Positions 15,315-24,532 are shown, counted from the stretch's first letter. The stretch: DNA of 64,000 nt from an uncultured Bacteroidales bacterium (GCA_947589325.1 CANQAM010000002.1:103415-167414); one strand, 5' to 3'. Numbers and translations: made by a program. The notes: a model not told the origin generated them from the letters alone.

Positions 15315-17051
15315 TTATTGACTGATGATAGCAAGGAATTCTTTGGTCGCTTCGTGATTGGGATCGATAGCGAGAATCTTGTTACACCATTCGATGGTTT
15401 TCGCAAATTTGAATGTCGCTTTCTGTTCTTCCGGCAGAGTCAGATATTTGTTGTATTCTGCCATGTAATCGAAGTTTGCCATGTAGGTATAAGCATCGAT
15501 AAGGTCTTTTTGCAGACGGGAGGCAACAGCAGCCGAAGGCGGCGTCTCGGTGTTGTTGAGGTCGTTGAGTATGATTTCGATGGTCTTTTCGTAGAACGGA
15601 ATGGCTACGCCGGTTTTACGCTCGGGGTCGAGCAGGGCGGAAGAGGTAGCCCGCCACATGTGTCCGCGATAGTCTTCCGGAGCTTTTTCCACTACAATGG
15701 CAAAGAGACTGTCGGCTTTTGCTGCTGCAAATGCCGTTTCGGTTTGTTCGTTATTTTGGAAAGCCCGCGATGCAGCCATGTAGTAGTAGCGACCGCCGAC
15801 GAAGTAGTCTTGCGTTTTTGCCTGATTCAAAGCCTCCAACTGGTTGATATATTTTTCGTTTATTTCGGCGCGGCGCAAGTATCTGCCGTTTTTGGAAAGA
15901 GCGCTTGTCAGTTCTTTGTAATTTTCAAGACGGGTCGGGTCGATTTCAACGGCTTTTTCGAGCGCTTCGATACCCTTATCGATACGTCCGGTTTCGAGGC
16001 ACAGTTTGCCGTATTGCACATAATCGCGGCTGTTGAAATCGGCATCAGGCGTAGAGAAGAGAGCTTCGGCGGCTTTCAAAGCTGCGGTATAGTCTTTTAT
16101 TTCATAATTGTTGTACATCGCCAGACGTTTCAACATCAGGTTGTCGGGAAAACTCTTTAACAATTCTTCCGTCAGGTCCAACGACTCGTCATATCGTTTG
16201 TCGTAGTAGAGCAGAGCGGCATAGCGGGGACGGTCGGTTACAAAGGCGTTCGGATTAGCCATATAAACCTCATAAGCAGTTACGGCGTTATTGAATTGGT
16301 CGGCGCGGTAATACGATTCTGCAAGCTCACGTTGGGCGATAGCCGAAGTAGGACGCATGGCGAGGAGTTTCAATACTTTGTCGATAGCCATGTCGGGTCT
16401 GATGTGGAAATAGATTCCGGCATATTTGATATAGGCTTCCACGCAGGCGGTGTCGTACCAGTCGAATGCCAATTCGTAATTTTTGCAGGCATCGCCCCAA
16501 TTTTCTTTGGCAGCCTCTATATCGCCGAGAAATACGTAGTAGGGAGCGTAATCGGCAAGATGGGTTTCATAGTATTTGTCTTTGATTTCCTCGAAAGGCA
16601 ATACATTGTCGTGGTAAGCTTTCATATAAGCAAGAGCGACTGCGGGGTCTTTCTTTGCGCCTTTGATTTTGAACGCTTCTTTCATCATTTTATCACCGGC
16701 TTTTATGGCGGCTTTTACCGATTTTTCATCGTTGGCTGCGGGTTTTCCCATGGCGACCTTGCCCCGACCGATGTAGTTGAGCGGGAACATGGGATCTGCT
16801 GCGATACCCAGTTCATAGTACATCAATGCGGAGTCTTTGTTTGTGGGAAAAGCGATTTCTCCGAGATAGTAGTACGATTCCGTTTTGTTGGTTTCGGCAT
16901 CGTTCAACGTGCGTTCCAAAATGATTTTGGCGCGGTCGGGTTGTCCCGATTTGAAGTATTCGATTCCGTCGGCATAGTTTTGTGCGAAGAGCGGAGCCGA
17001 TACGCCTCCGATAAGGAGGAGGCTCGATACTAACAGCGTTTTGGTTTGCAT
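15315..17051 (-). CDS. Periplasmic tetratricopeptide-repeat protein
   Basis: A 578-residue exported protein. A signal peptide (about residues 1-23, ending PLFAQ) is followed by successive TPR-like helix pairs across most of the length. Examples are the segments GIEYFKSGQPDRAKIILE near 30 and YGKLCLETGRIDKGIEALEKAVEIDP near 350. TPR arrays bind proteins; no enzyme domain is visible. It is last in a minus-strand group after the PstS-like lipoprotein (19 nt) and downstream of tonB, so a role in the TonB energy system or outer-membrane assembly is plausible but inferred. It ends 11 nt from the terminator at 15273-15304. Confidence 0.8.
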   Translation of the reverse strand: MQTKTLLVSSLLLIGGVSAPLFAQNYADGIEYFKSGQPDRAKIILERTLNDAETNKTESYYYLGEIAFPTNKDSALMYYELGIAADPMFPLNYIGRGKVAMGKPAANDEKSVKAAIKAGDKMMKEAFKIKGAKKDPAVALAYMKAYHDNVLPFEEIKDKYYETHLADYAPYYVFLGDIEAAKENWGDACKNYELAFDWYDTACVEAYIKYAGIYFHIRPDMAIDKVLKLLAMRPTSAIAQRELAESYYRADQFNNAVTAYEVYMANPNAFVTDRPRYAALLYYDKRYDESLDLTEELLKSFPDNLMLKRLAMYNNYEIKDYTAALKAAEALFSTPDADFNSRDYVQYGKLCLETGRIDKGIEALEKAVEIDPTRLENYKELTSALSKNGRYLRRAEINEKYINQLEALNQAKTQDYFVGGRYYYMAASRAFQNNEQTETAFAAAKADSLFAIVVEKAPEDYRGHMWRATSSALLDPERKTGVAIPFYEKTIEIILNDLNNTETPPSAAVASRLQKDLIDAYTYMANFDYMAEYNKYLTLPEEQKATFKFAKTIEWCNKILAIDPNHEATKEFLAIISQ

Positions 17052-17070
17052 AATAGATTAGGTATTTGTG

Positions 17071-18030
17071 TTATAAATTTTCTCTGATATTGACTACGCG
17101 CAGCGGTTGCGTGGCGGGCAGGATTCCCGATTTGAGAATGATGCGCTGTCCTTTTTCCGAGCTGACGAACGAAGTAAATCCGTAAGGAAGGCTTGTGCGG
17201 TTCGAGGTGCATATCATGTAAATCTCCCGCCGCAACGGGTAGGTCTGCATTGCCAGATAGGCTTGGAACGGCTGATAGCTGTTTCCGTTGAAAGCGATGG
17301 GGTCGGAGCTGACGAGCATTACTTGTATCCGGTCGGAGAAAGAGAGATGGGTCGAGTCGTCGGCATTGCCTATCCAGTTCGAGCCTATCACGCCGATGGC
17401 GTTGGGTACTTGGGTAATGTATTCGATGACGTCTTCGTTGTTTTTCCGGGCTTTGATGTTTCCGGCGAGCGAATCGCCTTTGCATACCTGTTCGATGATA
17501 TGGCGTACGGTGCTCGAATTGGTGTTGTCGAATACCACTTCGAGTTCACCCATGCGGGAATTTGGATATATCTGGTTCCAACGGGTCGTTTTTCCGGTAA
17601 ATATATCGTGCAGCTGCTCCATCGTAATCAGCGAATCGGGATTGTTCCGGTTGGTGATGAGGGCGATGCCGTCGATGGCGATTTTCGATATTTTGGGAAA
17701 AAGTTTGCGGCTTTTCAGGGCGGCGATTTCGTCGTCGGTAAGAGTGCGTGTCGCTATGATGAGTTTTACGCTGTCGGCAAATAGCTCGTTGAACGCTTCG
17801 ACTTCGGTGGTGTATTTCGGTATGATGTCGGCGTTGGCGTAAAGGCCTTCGAATACTTCTATTTCTTCCTGTATGATGGGTTTGAGGGTTTCATCGACAC
17901 AGATGGTGATGATGCCCGAAGTGGTCGTTTCTTTCGGCAGAGTGCTTTCCGGACGCTTCTCTCCCCGACAGCCCGTCAGGACGGATAATCCCAAACATAA
18001 AGTCCCGATAAAAAATGGCGCTGTTTTCAC
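17071..18030 (-). CDS. PstS-like substrate-binding lipoprotein
   Basis: A 319-residue lipoprotein: a signal peptide with lipobox VLTGC (Cys21), then a periplasmic-binding-protein fold of the phosphate-binding (PBP_like_2) type. Typical pieces are GIITICVDETLKPIIQEEIEVF at the start of lobe 1, AIDGIALITNRNNPDS and the hinge segment MEQLHDIFTGKTTRWNQI. No pst permease or ATPase genes are nearby. Instead it sits between a small membrane protein and a TPR protein downstream of exbB-exbD-exbD-tonB. This suggests that it is not a classical ABC phosphate receptor but a partner in an energised outer-membrane process. That is inference from context. Confidence 0.8.
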   Translation of the reverse strand: MKTAPFFIGTLCLGLSVLTGCRGEKRPESTLPKETTTSGIITICVDETLKPIIQEEIEVFEGLYANADIIPKYTTEVEAFNELFADSVKLIIATRTLTDDEIAALKSRKLFPKISKIAIDGIALITNRNNPDSLITMEQLHDIFTGKTTRWNQIYPNSRMGELEVVFDNTNSSTVRHIIEQVCKGDSLAGNIKARKNNEDVIEYITQVPNAIGVIGSNWIGNADDSTHLSFSDRIQVMLVSSDPIAFNGNSYQPFQAYLAMQTYPLRREIYMICTSNRTSLPYGFTSFVSSEKGQRIILKSGILPATQPLRVVNIRENL

Positions 18031-18033
18031 GAA

Positions 18034-18276
18034 TTATAGCTGTTTGATGAAACGATAGCTGCGGAATACGGCGTATGCGGCGAATATTCCTGCAAATATA
18101 TAACGCAGCACGGGCTTGAATGTTGCCTCGAATATGGGCGAAAACAATAATAAATAAACCATGCCGAAATATATTGCCAGCATGACGATACCGAAAACGA
18201 AGCCGATGCGGCTTATTTTTTTGCTCGGCTTTTCAACTTCATTTTCAGATGCTTGTATGTTTTTGTCTTCGTCCAT
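18034..18276 (-). CDS. Small membrane protein, unknown function
   Basis: An 80-residue protein with an acidic/polar N-terminus (about 20 residues) and two membrane helices (about residues 25-45 and 55-75), ending in a basic tail (RSYRFIKQL). Its stop lies 3 nt before the start of the PstS-like gene, so the two are surely cotranscribed. A strong minus-strand -7 box lies 48 nt upstream. No family recognised. Confidence 0.75.
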   Translation of the reverse strand: MDEDKNIQASENEVEKPSKKISRIGFVFGIVMLAIYFGMVYLLLFSPIFEATFKPVLRYIFAGIFAAYAVFRSYRFIKQL

Positions 18277-18323
18277 TTTCGAAATGGAAATTTTTTCGTC
18301 TTTCCGTTTTTACATTGTGGCTT

Positions 18324-18331
18324 CAAAGATA
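18324..18331 (-). promoter_or_regulatory. Promoter -7 box for the small membrane protein/PstS-like/TPR genes
   Basis: TATCTTTG on the minus strand, with a TTTG at 18355-18358, 23 nt upstream (a little long). It makes these three genes a unit separate from tonB, which ends in its own terminator. Confidence 0.55.
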
Positions 18332-18440
18332 AATAAATATTTTCGATAAAGAAACAAAAAGGTGTTACTTATGTTTAATAAGCGGCATTTTGGTATTCGG
18401 ATATGTGAAGCCGTGTTTTCACGAGGAATCGGAGAAAAAT

Positions 18441-18478
18441 GAAAACTCCGCGCAAACGGCTGTTTGCGCGGAGTTTTC
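18441..18478 (-). terminator. Terminator after tonB
   Basis: A perfect 17-bp stem (18441-18457 with 18462-18478) with a 4-nt loop lies between the tonB stop and the next minus-strand promoter. A short T-stretch inside the 3' arm (minus strand) serves as the tail. Confidence 0.75.
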
Positions 18479-18495
18479 AAAAATGGAATTTCGTA

Positions 18496-19320
18496 TTACT
18501 CGAGGCGGAATGCCACCGGTACGTTGTAATAAACGTTTACGGCATTACCGTTTTGACGACCCGGAGCGAAACGCGGAAGGCTTTGTATCACGCGCACGGC
18601 TTCGCGGTCGAGCAGTTCGTGAACACCGCGCAATACGGTGACGTCTTGTACATACCCGTCTTTGTTTACGACGAAACGTACCGTTACGCGACCTTCGAGT
18701 CCTCTTTCCACCGCGATTTGCGGATATTGGAGATTGTCGCGGATATATTTCATCAGCGCTTCTTCTCCACCCGGGAACATAGGCATTTCCTCTACGGCGA
18801 TATATACCTCTTCTTCTTCGACTTCGGGGGCGATGAAATCTTTGAAGTCGGCAATATCCTGACCGTCGATTTCGTCGTTACCTTTTACGTCGGCTACGGA
18901 GATGGCTACATTGCCGCGCGCTGCCAGTTCGTCCTGTGATTTGATTTCATCTTCTTCACCCACTTCTTCGTCTTTCTTGATGACGGGAGCGGTAAATTTG
19001 ATAGAACTCTTCAAAGGGGGCGGAGGGGTGGTCGGACGCATGGCGGGCTGCAATTCCTGATTCCGTTTGATTTCGGCATCGGGCAGTTTCGCCAACGTGG
19101 TGACCTCCGTTACAACGATTTTATTTTCTTTTTCGGGTGTGATAAACTTGATCAACATCGGGAGTACGATGATCAGAATGACCGCTACAACGACAATCAA
19201 TGTCGCCATATTGTGTCGTTTGGCAGAGCCTTGCCGCATACTGTACGCGCCGTAGGCTTTGTTTCTGCCCTCGAAAATCAATTCACACCAATCTTTGGAA
19301 GTTAAATCTATTTTTGCCAT
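18496..19320 (-). CDS. tonB: Energy transducer TonB
   Basis: A 274-residue inner-membrane protein that carries proton-motive energy to TonB-dependent outer-membrane transporters. It has a cytoplasmic N-terminus with the Bacteroidota signature DWCELIFEGRNKAYGAY (residues 10-26) and one membrane helix (about 39-61). A periplasmic linker rich in Pro, Lys, Glu and Asp follows (including TTPPPPLKSS), then the TonB C-terminal domain (about 185-274, with GLEGRVTVRFVVNKDGYV). It is last in the exbB-exbD-exbD-tonB group and followed by a strong terminator. Confidence 0.93.
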   Translation of the reverse strand: MAKIDLTSKDWCELIFEGRNKAYGAYSMRQGSAKRHNMATLIVVVAVILIIVLPMLIKFITPEKENKIVVTEVTTLAKLPDAEIKRNQELQPAMRPTTPPPPLKSSIKFTAPVIKKDEEVGEEDEIKSQDELAARGNVAISVADVKGNDEIDGQDIADFKDFIAPEVEEEEVYIAVEEMPMFPGGEEALMKYIRDNLQYPQIAVERGLEGRVTVRFVVNKDGYVQDVTVLRGVHELLDREAVRVIQSLPRFAPGRQNGNAVNVYYNVPVAFRLE

Positions 19321-19347
19321 TTTCTTTCGATTTTATGTGAATCAACA

Positions 19348-20004
19348 TTACATCTGATCTCTATCGATTTGCTCGGTGAGTTCACCCTTCTTTTCGTAGT
19401 TTTCTACCAACCATTCATCGCCTTCGGTGATATCGACGATTGCATATTTGTTGATACTGCAAATGTGCATTTCGTCGAGGGCATCGACAAGGTTTTTGTA
19501 GGTGGAGTCGTCGGTTGCCTTGATGATGACGATAGGTGCGGTTTTGGCGTCTTTTATTTCGCCTGCGCGCTTGTCGTATTCTTCATCGGACATACCGGTA
19601 TCGATCTTTTCTTTTTTCAACTCGCGTATTTTGGCTACCACTTCTTGGTTACGACCCAACAGCATGGCACGCAGGCCATCGTCGGCGTAAGAGGTTTCTT
19701 GCAGAGAAGTCCAATCTTCGTAGTTGGGTTCTCCCGTATAGTAGTACACGCGGTCTTCGCCACCGAGAATAATAGTGATAGCGCGGGAGGCTGCCACTTT
19801 ATCCCGTTCCTGCTCTGTCAGTGTTTTGTCGTTCGACGGCATACTGATTTCCATCGTCTGAGGTTTGCTCATGGTGGTACAGAGCATAAAGAAAGTGAGG
19901 AGCAACATATTCATATCGACCATAGGGGTGAAATCGACACGAATATTCATTTTTTTCTGTTTGCCTTTCTTCTTGCCGCCGTCTTTTTGTTGTACTTCTG
20001 CCAT
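19348..20004 (-). CDS. exbD: ExbD-type biopolymer transport protein, second copy
   Basis: A 218-residue protein with one N-terminal membrane helix containing the essential Asp (DFTPMVDMNMLLLTFFML, Asp30) that conducts protons with ExbB, and a larger periplasmic domain than classical ExbD (about 140 residues in E. coli). The long charged insertion around residues 95-150 is usual in Bacteroidota. It lies between the other exbD and tonB, 22-27 nt from each. Two different ExbD subunits may form a mixed dimer inside the ExbB pentamer (inference). Confidence 0.9.
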   Translation of the reverse strand: MAEVQQKDGGKKKGKQKKMNIRVDFTPMVDMNMLLLTFFMLCTTMSKPQTMEISMPSNDKTLTEQERDKVAASRAITIILGGEDRVYYYTGEPNYEDWTSLQETSYADDGLRAMLLGRNQEVVAKIRELKKEKIDTGMSDEEYDKRAGEIKDAKTAPIVIIKATDDSTYKNLVDALDEMHICSINKYAIVDITEGDEWLVENYEKKGELTEQIDRDQM

Positions 20005-20026
20005 AATTCTTACATTCTAACAGTTA

Positions 20027-20650
20027 TTAAAAATCGCCGGCAACGCTTTTGAGCGTGGTTATCAGGTTATAGCGGTTTTCGCGAATATCCTGCAACGACG
20101 ACATCACCAAATGAATCTTCGAATAGGGCGTGTCCGAGGCAGCCTTGATAGAGATTCTTACGTCGCGATTGGCTTTGCGGGCGGCTTTTACCCATGCTTT
20201 GAATTCGTTGCTCGGGTTGGCGGTCGAGTCGATAGGAACGCCGGTGCCTTGTGCGACCATTACTTTCTCTTGGTCTTCAAGAGGCAGGTCGAGCAACGCT
20301 TTCAGTTGCGAAAGGGGTACGCCGAAGAAAGCGGATTCTTGGAAGTTGACCAACTCTTGGTCGGTAAATTCGTATCCGTATTGTTCTGCAATATCTCTCA
20401 GCATGGCTACCCGGATAGCCGGACCATCTACTCCCATGAAGATTCGTCCGTCCGATTCTACCAGAATTTGGAGAACGTTGGTCTCGGGAATTTTAATTTC
20501 CGAAACGGACGAAGGTACGGCAATCTGTACCGGTTCCGGTTCTACGAAGGTAGAGGTCAGCATGAAGAAAGTAAGCAGAAGCACGGTTACGTCGCTCATC
20601 GCGGTCATATCGATGGCGGTACTCTTCCTTTTTACTTTTACTTTTGGCAT
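20027..20650 (-). CDS. exbD: ExbD-type biopolymer transport protein, first copy
   Basis: A 207-residue ExbD/TolR-family protein. The membrane helix IDMTAMSDVTVLLLTFFML carries the conserved Asp20. The periplasmic part contains the typical VPSSVSEIKIPETNVLQILVESDGRIFMG strand series. It follows exbB by 29 nt and precedes the second exbD. With ExbB it uses the proton gradient to drive TonB. Confidence 0.9.
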   Translation of the reverse strand: MPKVKVKRKSTAIDMTAMSDVTVLLLTFFMLTSTFVEPEPVQIAVPSSVSEIKIPETNVLQILVESDGRIFMGVDGPAIRVAMLRDIAEQYGYEFTDQELVNFQESAFFGVPLSQLKALLDLPLEDQEKVMVAQGTGVPIDSTANPSNEFKAWVKAARKANRDVRISIKAASDTPYSKIHLVMSSLQDIRENRYNLITTLKSVAGDF

Positions 20651-20679
20651 AATCTTACTGTTTCAGAAGTTGTTTTCGA

Positions 20680-21516
20680 TTACTTGCTGTGGTTTGCTGC
20701 GTAAGATTGTACGATGGAGAAACCTACTTCGTCGATAGCGTAAGTGATTTTGTCGATTTTGCTGGTGAAGAAGTTATACGAAATAACAGCGCAGGCACCG
20801 GTTGCGATACCGAAGGCGGTATTTACAAGGGCTTCCGAAATACCGGTCGAGAGGGCTACGGAGTCGGGAGCGCCGGTTGCGGTTGCCAAGGCGGCGAACG
20901 ATTTGATCATACCCAACACAGTACCGAGAAGTCCGACGAGAGTACCGAGTGTGGTCATGGTCGCGATGACGGCGAGGTTCATTTCCAGTGTCGGCAATTC
21001 GAGAGCGGTAGCTTCTTCTACTTCTTTCTGTATGCTGGCGAGTTTCTGCTCTTTGGTCAGTTCGTTGTTGCCTTCCATTTCGGCGTATTTTTTCAATACA
21101 GAGGTTACTACGCTGCCTACCGAACCTTTTTGTTTGTTGCAGAGCTGTTGTGCTTTGTCGAGGTCGTTGGCTGCGAGAGCGGCTTTCACGTTGGCAACGA
21201 ATTTGGTGAGGCTGCCTTTACCTTTGGCGGTCATGATGGCGAATGCACGTTCGATACTCAGTACCAATACGGTGAGCAGCAACGTTTGCAGCACGGGCAC
21301 GATGACACCGCCTTTGTAGATAGTACCCAGCAAATCGCCCGGAACAGGCTCGCTGCGAGATGGATCGGTGAAGTGCGATACGTCGCCCAATACGAAATTG
21401 TAGATACAGAGTGCGATGATGAAGCATACGACGATTACGGCGAATGCCGATTCAATACCGCGGAATCCTTTGGATTCCTTCTTTGCTTTTTGAGCTTTGG
21501 GTTGTTTTGTCTCCAT
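20680..21516 (-). CDS. exbB: ExbB-type proton channel subunit (MotA/TolQ/ExbB family)
   Basis: A 278-residue protein with three membrane helices: near residues 28-48, then two in the MotA/TolQ/ExbB domain (about 175-205 and 220-250). The domain carries the family sequence LGTLVGLLGTVLGMIKSF and then ISEALVNTAFGIATGACAVISYN. It is the first gene of the exbB-exbD-exbD-tonB group. Its leader is unusually long: the nearest good -7 box lies 230 nt upstream. Confidence 0.92.
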   Translation of the reverse strand: METKQPKAQKAKKESKGFRGIESAFAVIVVCFIIALCIYNFVLGDVSHFTDPSRSEPVPGDLLGTIYKGGVIVPVLQTLLLTVLVLSIERAFAIMTAKGKGSLTKFVANVKAALAANDLDKAQQLCNKQKGSVGSVVTSVLKKYAEMEGNNELTKEQKLASIQKEVEEATALELPTLEMNLAVIATMTTLGTLVGLLGTVLGMIKSFAALATATGAPDSVALSTGISEALVNTAFGIATGACAVISYNFFTSKIDKITYAIDEVGFSIVQSYAANHSK

Positions 21517-21747
21517 AATAAAAGATTCTTTTTTGTTGGTTTACAATTGTGAATGTTTATGTTTATGTTTCAAATTTTTATTATCGGCAGGCAAAAAATC
21601 AAGACGTGAAAGCCGGTCGCGACAAAAATTGACACACCATTACCCATGTTGGCGACGACGGAAATCGTTTCTGTTTGACAGCGTTACATGGTATCAGCCA
21701 AGGTCGTTTGCCTATTTTGCGATATTCTTTTATCGCAAAATGTGCCT

Positions 21748-21755
21748 CAAATATA
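21748..21755 (-). promoter_or_regulatory. Candidate -7 box for exbB-exbD-exbD-tonB
   Basis: TATATTTG on the minus strand with a TTTG 17 nt upstream (21773-21776). It implies a leader of about 225 nt. Confidence 0.5.
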
Positions 21756-21860
21756 GAATTTCTTTTTCAAAACAAAAAGAAATAGACGAAAAAATATTAA
21801 GAGGCATCTCGAAATCCGTTACTTTTTTCGTCTGAGGCAATATCATATTTATTCATTTTG

Positions 21861-21868
21861 TATCTTTG
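21861..21868 (+). promoter_or_regulatory. -7 box for the inositol-phosphatase-like gene
   Basis: TATCTTTG ends 17 nt before ATG 21886; the -33 element is unclear. Confidence 0.5.
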
Positions 21869-21885
21869 AGGGCGGATTATAGTGT

Positions 21886-22719
21886 ATGGAAACAAAGATT
21901 TTAACACCGGAGTTTGTCCGGAAAATTTGTACGGCCGCACGTGAAACGGGCCGGTTTCAGCGGCACGAACGTCTGGTCTTCGACCCTGCGCGGGTCGAAG
22001 AGAAGAACCTGCACGACTACGTTTCGTATGTCGATAGGGAGTCGGAGCGGCGTTTGGTCGCCGCTTTGTCGCGCCTGCTTCCCTCGTCGGGATTTATTGC
22101 CGAAGAGGCTACAGCCGCCTATTCCGGCGAGGCTTGGTTTTGGATTATCGACCCGCTCGACGGCACCACCAACTACGTGCACGGCGCTTCGCCTTATGCC
22201 GTGAGCGTGGCGTTGGCAAATCTTACCGACGGCATTGTTGCGGGTGTCGTTTACGAACCGTGCCGCGACGAGTGCTTTTGGGCGTTGAAAGGCGGCGGGG
22301 CCTATCTCGGCGACCGCCGTATCGTCGTTTCGCCGGTCGCTGCGCTGGGGGCGGCCTACATACACGTCGGGCTGCCCTACGATGCCGTGCGGCATGGCGC
22401 TGCGGTGTCGGCGCTGCTGCACCGCTTTTACGGCAAAGTGGGCGGCGTGCGCATTTGCGGTTCGGCGGCAATGGATATTTGCGATGTGGCGGCGGGACGG
22501 GTCGATGCCTATGTGGAGCCGGCTCTGCACATCTGGGATATCGCCGCCGGAATGCTCGTTTTGCGTGAGGCGGGCGGCTGCACCGTCGATTTTTCGGGGG
22601 CCGACTGGTTGGACGCAGCTCCCGACCCGCAGTCATGGGCATCGTCGCCTTTCGATGTCGTAGCTGTCAATGCTTCGTTGCAGAAATCGTTTTTGCAGGC
22701 GGTGCGCGAATGCTTATGA
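21886..22719 (+). CDS. Inositol monophosphatase-family phosphatase (SuhB/CysQ group)
   Basis: A 277-residue magnesium-dependent sugar/nucleotide phosphatase. The metal-binding motifs are complete: IAEEAT (Glu73, Glu74), WIIDPLDGTTNYVHG (Asp89, Asp92) and the C-terminal WDIAAGMLVLREAGG (Asp near residue 213). The overall pattern is closer to inositol-1-monophosphatase than to 3',5'-bisphosphate nucleotidase, but substrate cannot be settled from sequence. It is a single-gene unit with its own -7 box and a strong terminator 18 nt after the stop. Confidence 0.88.
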   Translation: METKILTPEFVRKICTAARETGRFQRHERLVFDPARVEEKNLHDYVSYVDRESERRLVAALSRLLPSSGFIAEEATAAYSGEAWFWIIDPLDGTTNYVHGASPYAVSVALANLTDGIVAGVVYEPCRDECFWALKGGGAYLGDRRIVVSPVAALGAAYIHVGLPYDAVRHGAAVSALLHRFYGKVGGVRICGSAAMDICDVAAGRVDAYVEPALHIWDIAAGMLVLREAGGCTVDFSGADWLDAAPDPQSWASSPFDVVAVNASLQKSFLQAVRECL

Positions 22720-22736
22720 ATATTTATGCGATATGC

Positions 22737-22772
22737 AGGAGGGCATGACGTGCGTCATGCCCTCCTTTTTTT
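22737..22772 (+). terminator. Terminator after the phosphatase gene
   Basis: A 13-14 bp perfect stem (22737-22750 with 22753-22766) and a T-run. It lies between convergent genes. Confidence 0.9.
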
Positions 22773-22799
22773 ATAATATGGTGTATTTCCGCCGAGGGA

Positions 22800-24485
22800 T
22801 TACCTTATTTTCTCTTCCAGTTCCACTAATGCGTTGGCTTTTGCTACCGCTTTGGATATGTGGTCGCAGATGTATTCTTCGCCGATGACGCGGTCGAGTT
22901 TCGCTTTCCGCAGCGTTTCGTGCACGGTCGGGTTTACGCCGGAGAGAATGACGCGAATGCCCTCGCGGTGCGACGATTCCACGAGTATCTGCAAGTTGTG
23001 CATGCCGGTGGAGTCGATGAACGGTACGCGGCGCATGCGCAAGATGCGCACCAACGGTTTTTCCCGCATGCGGCGCATGAGGTCGTCGAATTTCGTGGCG
23101 ACACCGAAGAAGAACGGGCCGTTGATTTCGTACACTTCCACGCCTTTGGCGATGTTCAGCGTTTCATGCTGCGACACCTCCGTGCCCTGTGCCACATCGA
23201 GCTTGTCGCGCAGCACCGATATCTGCACGTTCTCCGATATGCGGCGTATGAACAGCAGCACGGCGAGCAGCAAGCCTATTTCTATGGCGATGGTGAGGTT
23301 GAACACGACGGTGAGCAGGAAGGTGGTGATGAGTACGGCGATGTCGGATTTCGGGTTGCGCAGCAGCGAGCGCACCGTGCGCCACCCACTCATGGTGTAG
23401 GCTACGACCACGAGCACGCCGGCGAGGCAGGCCATAGGCACGAGCTTTATCAGCGGCATGAGCAGCAGGAAGATTGCCAGCAGCACGACGGCGTGTACGA
23501 TGCCTGCCACCGGTGTGCGCCCGCCGTTGTTGATGTTGGTCATGGTGCGGGCTATCGCGCCGGTAACGGGAATGCCGCCGAAGAACGGCACGACGATGTT
23601 TGCCACGCCCTGCCCTATCAGTTCGGTGTTGGAGTCGTGGTGGTCGCCCGACGCACCGTCGGCCACCGTGGCCGACAGCAGCGATTCGATGGCGCCCAGT
23701 ATGGCGATGGTGAATGCCGGCGGCAGCAGTTGGTTGATAGTCGTCATGTCGATGTGCAGCGGCTGCGGGTCGGGTATTTCGCTGCTGATGTCGAAACGGT
23801 CGCCGATGGTTTCGATGCCCGTTATCCCGCAGCACTCTTTCAACAGATACACGACGGCGGTCATCACGATGATGGCGACGAGCGAGCCGGGAATCTTGCG
23901 CGATATTTTCGGTACGAAGACGATAAGCAGAATGCTGCATACCCCTACGAGCAGCGACATCGGATTCATCGTGTCGAAGTGGCGGAAGTAGGTAGCCCAT
24001 TGCGACAGGCAGTCTGCCGGCAGCTTCTCGATAGAGAGCCCGAACAAATCCTTGATTTGCGTCGTGAAAATGGTGAGGGCGATACCGCTGGTAAACCCGA
24101 TGACTATCGGGTAGGGGATAAACTTGATGATAGCGCCTAACCGGAACAGCCCCATCATCACGAGTATCGCACCCGCCATGGCGGTGGCTATCGCCAGCCC
24201 CTCGATGCCGTAGCTTTGAATGATGCCGAAGACGATGACGATGAACGCCCCCGTCGGTCCGCCTATCTGCGTGGCGCTGCCGCCCAACGCCGATACGATG
24301 AAGCCGCCCACGATAGCGGTAATCAGACCCTTCTCGGGTGACACCCCCGATGCGATACCGAATGCGATGGCCAGCGGCAGCGCCACGATACCCACGATGA
24401 TGCCCGCCATCAGGTCGTTTACGAATTTTTCTTTGGAATAGTGCCTCAAACTCTCCGCGAGCTTCGGGCGAAAATCGATTTTCAT
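22800..24485 (-). CDS. SulP-family anion transporter with STAS domain
   Basis: A 561-residue inner-membrane transporter of the SulP (SLC26) family: 12-14 membrane helices in residues 20-430 and a cytoplasmic STAS domain at about 440-550 (DSTGMHNLQILVE is its conserved core). Family signatures such as LPLAIAFGIASGVSPEKGL near 37-55 and IGGPTGAFIVIVFG near 77-90 are present. Members carry sulfate, bicarbonate or dicarboxylates; the substrate is not determinable here. It has its own promoter and no linked carbonic anhydrase or sulfate genes. Confidence 0.9.
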   Translation of the reverse strand: MKIDFRPKLAESLRHYSKEKFVNDLMAGIIVGIVALPLAIAFGIASGVSPEKGLITAIVGGFIVSALGGSATQIGGPTGAFIVIVFGIIQSYGIEGLAIATAMAGAILVMMGLFRLGAIIKFIPYPIVIGFTSGIALTIFTTQIKDLFGLSIEKLPADCLSQWATYFRHFDTMNPMSLLVGVCSILLIVFVPKISRKIPGSLVAIIVMTAVVYLLKECCGITGIETIGDRFDISSEIPDPQPLHIDMTTINQLLPPAFTIAILGAIESLLSATVADGASGDHHDSNTELIGQGVANIVVPFFGGIPVTGAIARTMTNINNGGRTPVAGIVHAVVLLAIFLLLMPLIKLVPMACLAGVLVVVAYTMSGWRTVRSLLRNPKSDIAVLITTFLLTVVFNLTIAIEIGLLLAVLLFIRRISENVQISVLRDKLDVAQGTEVSQHETLNIAKGVEVYEINGPFFFGVATKFDDLMRRMREKPLVRILRMRRVPFIDSTGMHNLQILVESSHREGIRVILSGVNPTVHETLRKAKLDRVIGEEYICDHISKAVAKANALVELEEKIR

Positions 24486-24532
24486 AACCTAAAATACCTA
24501 AAAAATATAATACCTTGAAAAATTTGAAGCCG

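Larger units (their letters stand above)
21517..21885. other. Divergent intergenic region between exbB and the phosphatase gene
   Basis: 369 nt without a gene. It holds a minus-strand -7 box for exbB (21748-21755), a plus-strand -7 box for the phosphatase (21861-21868), a repeated TTTATG tract near 21555-21570 and a small hairpin (GCGATA with TATCGC, 21719-21736) in the exbB leader. No riboswitch recognised. Confidence 0.7.

Noticed and set aside
22860-24140. Long plus-strand open frame of over 400 codons opposite the SulP transporter
   Set aside because: Antisense shadow of a GC-rich, codon-biased gene; its translation is rich in His, Arg and Gly runs with no domain pattern, while the minus-strand gene has complete SulP and STAS motifs.
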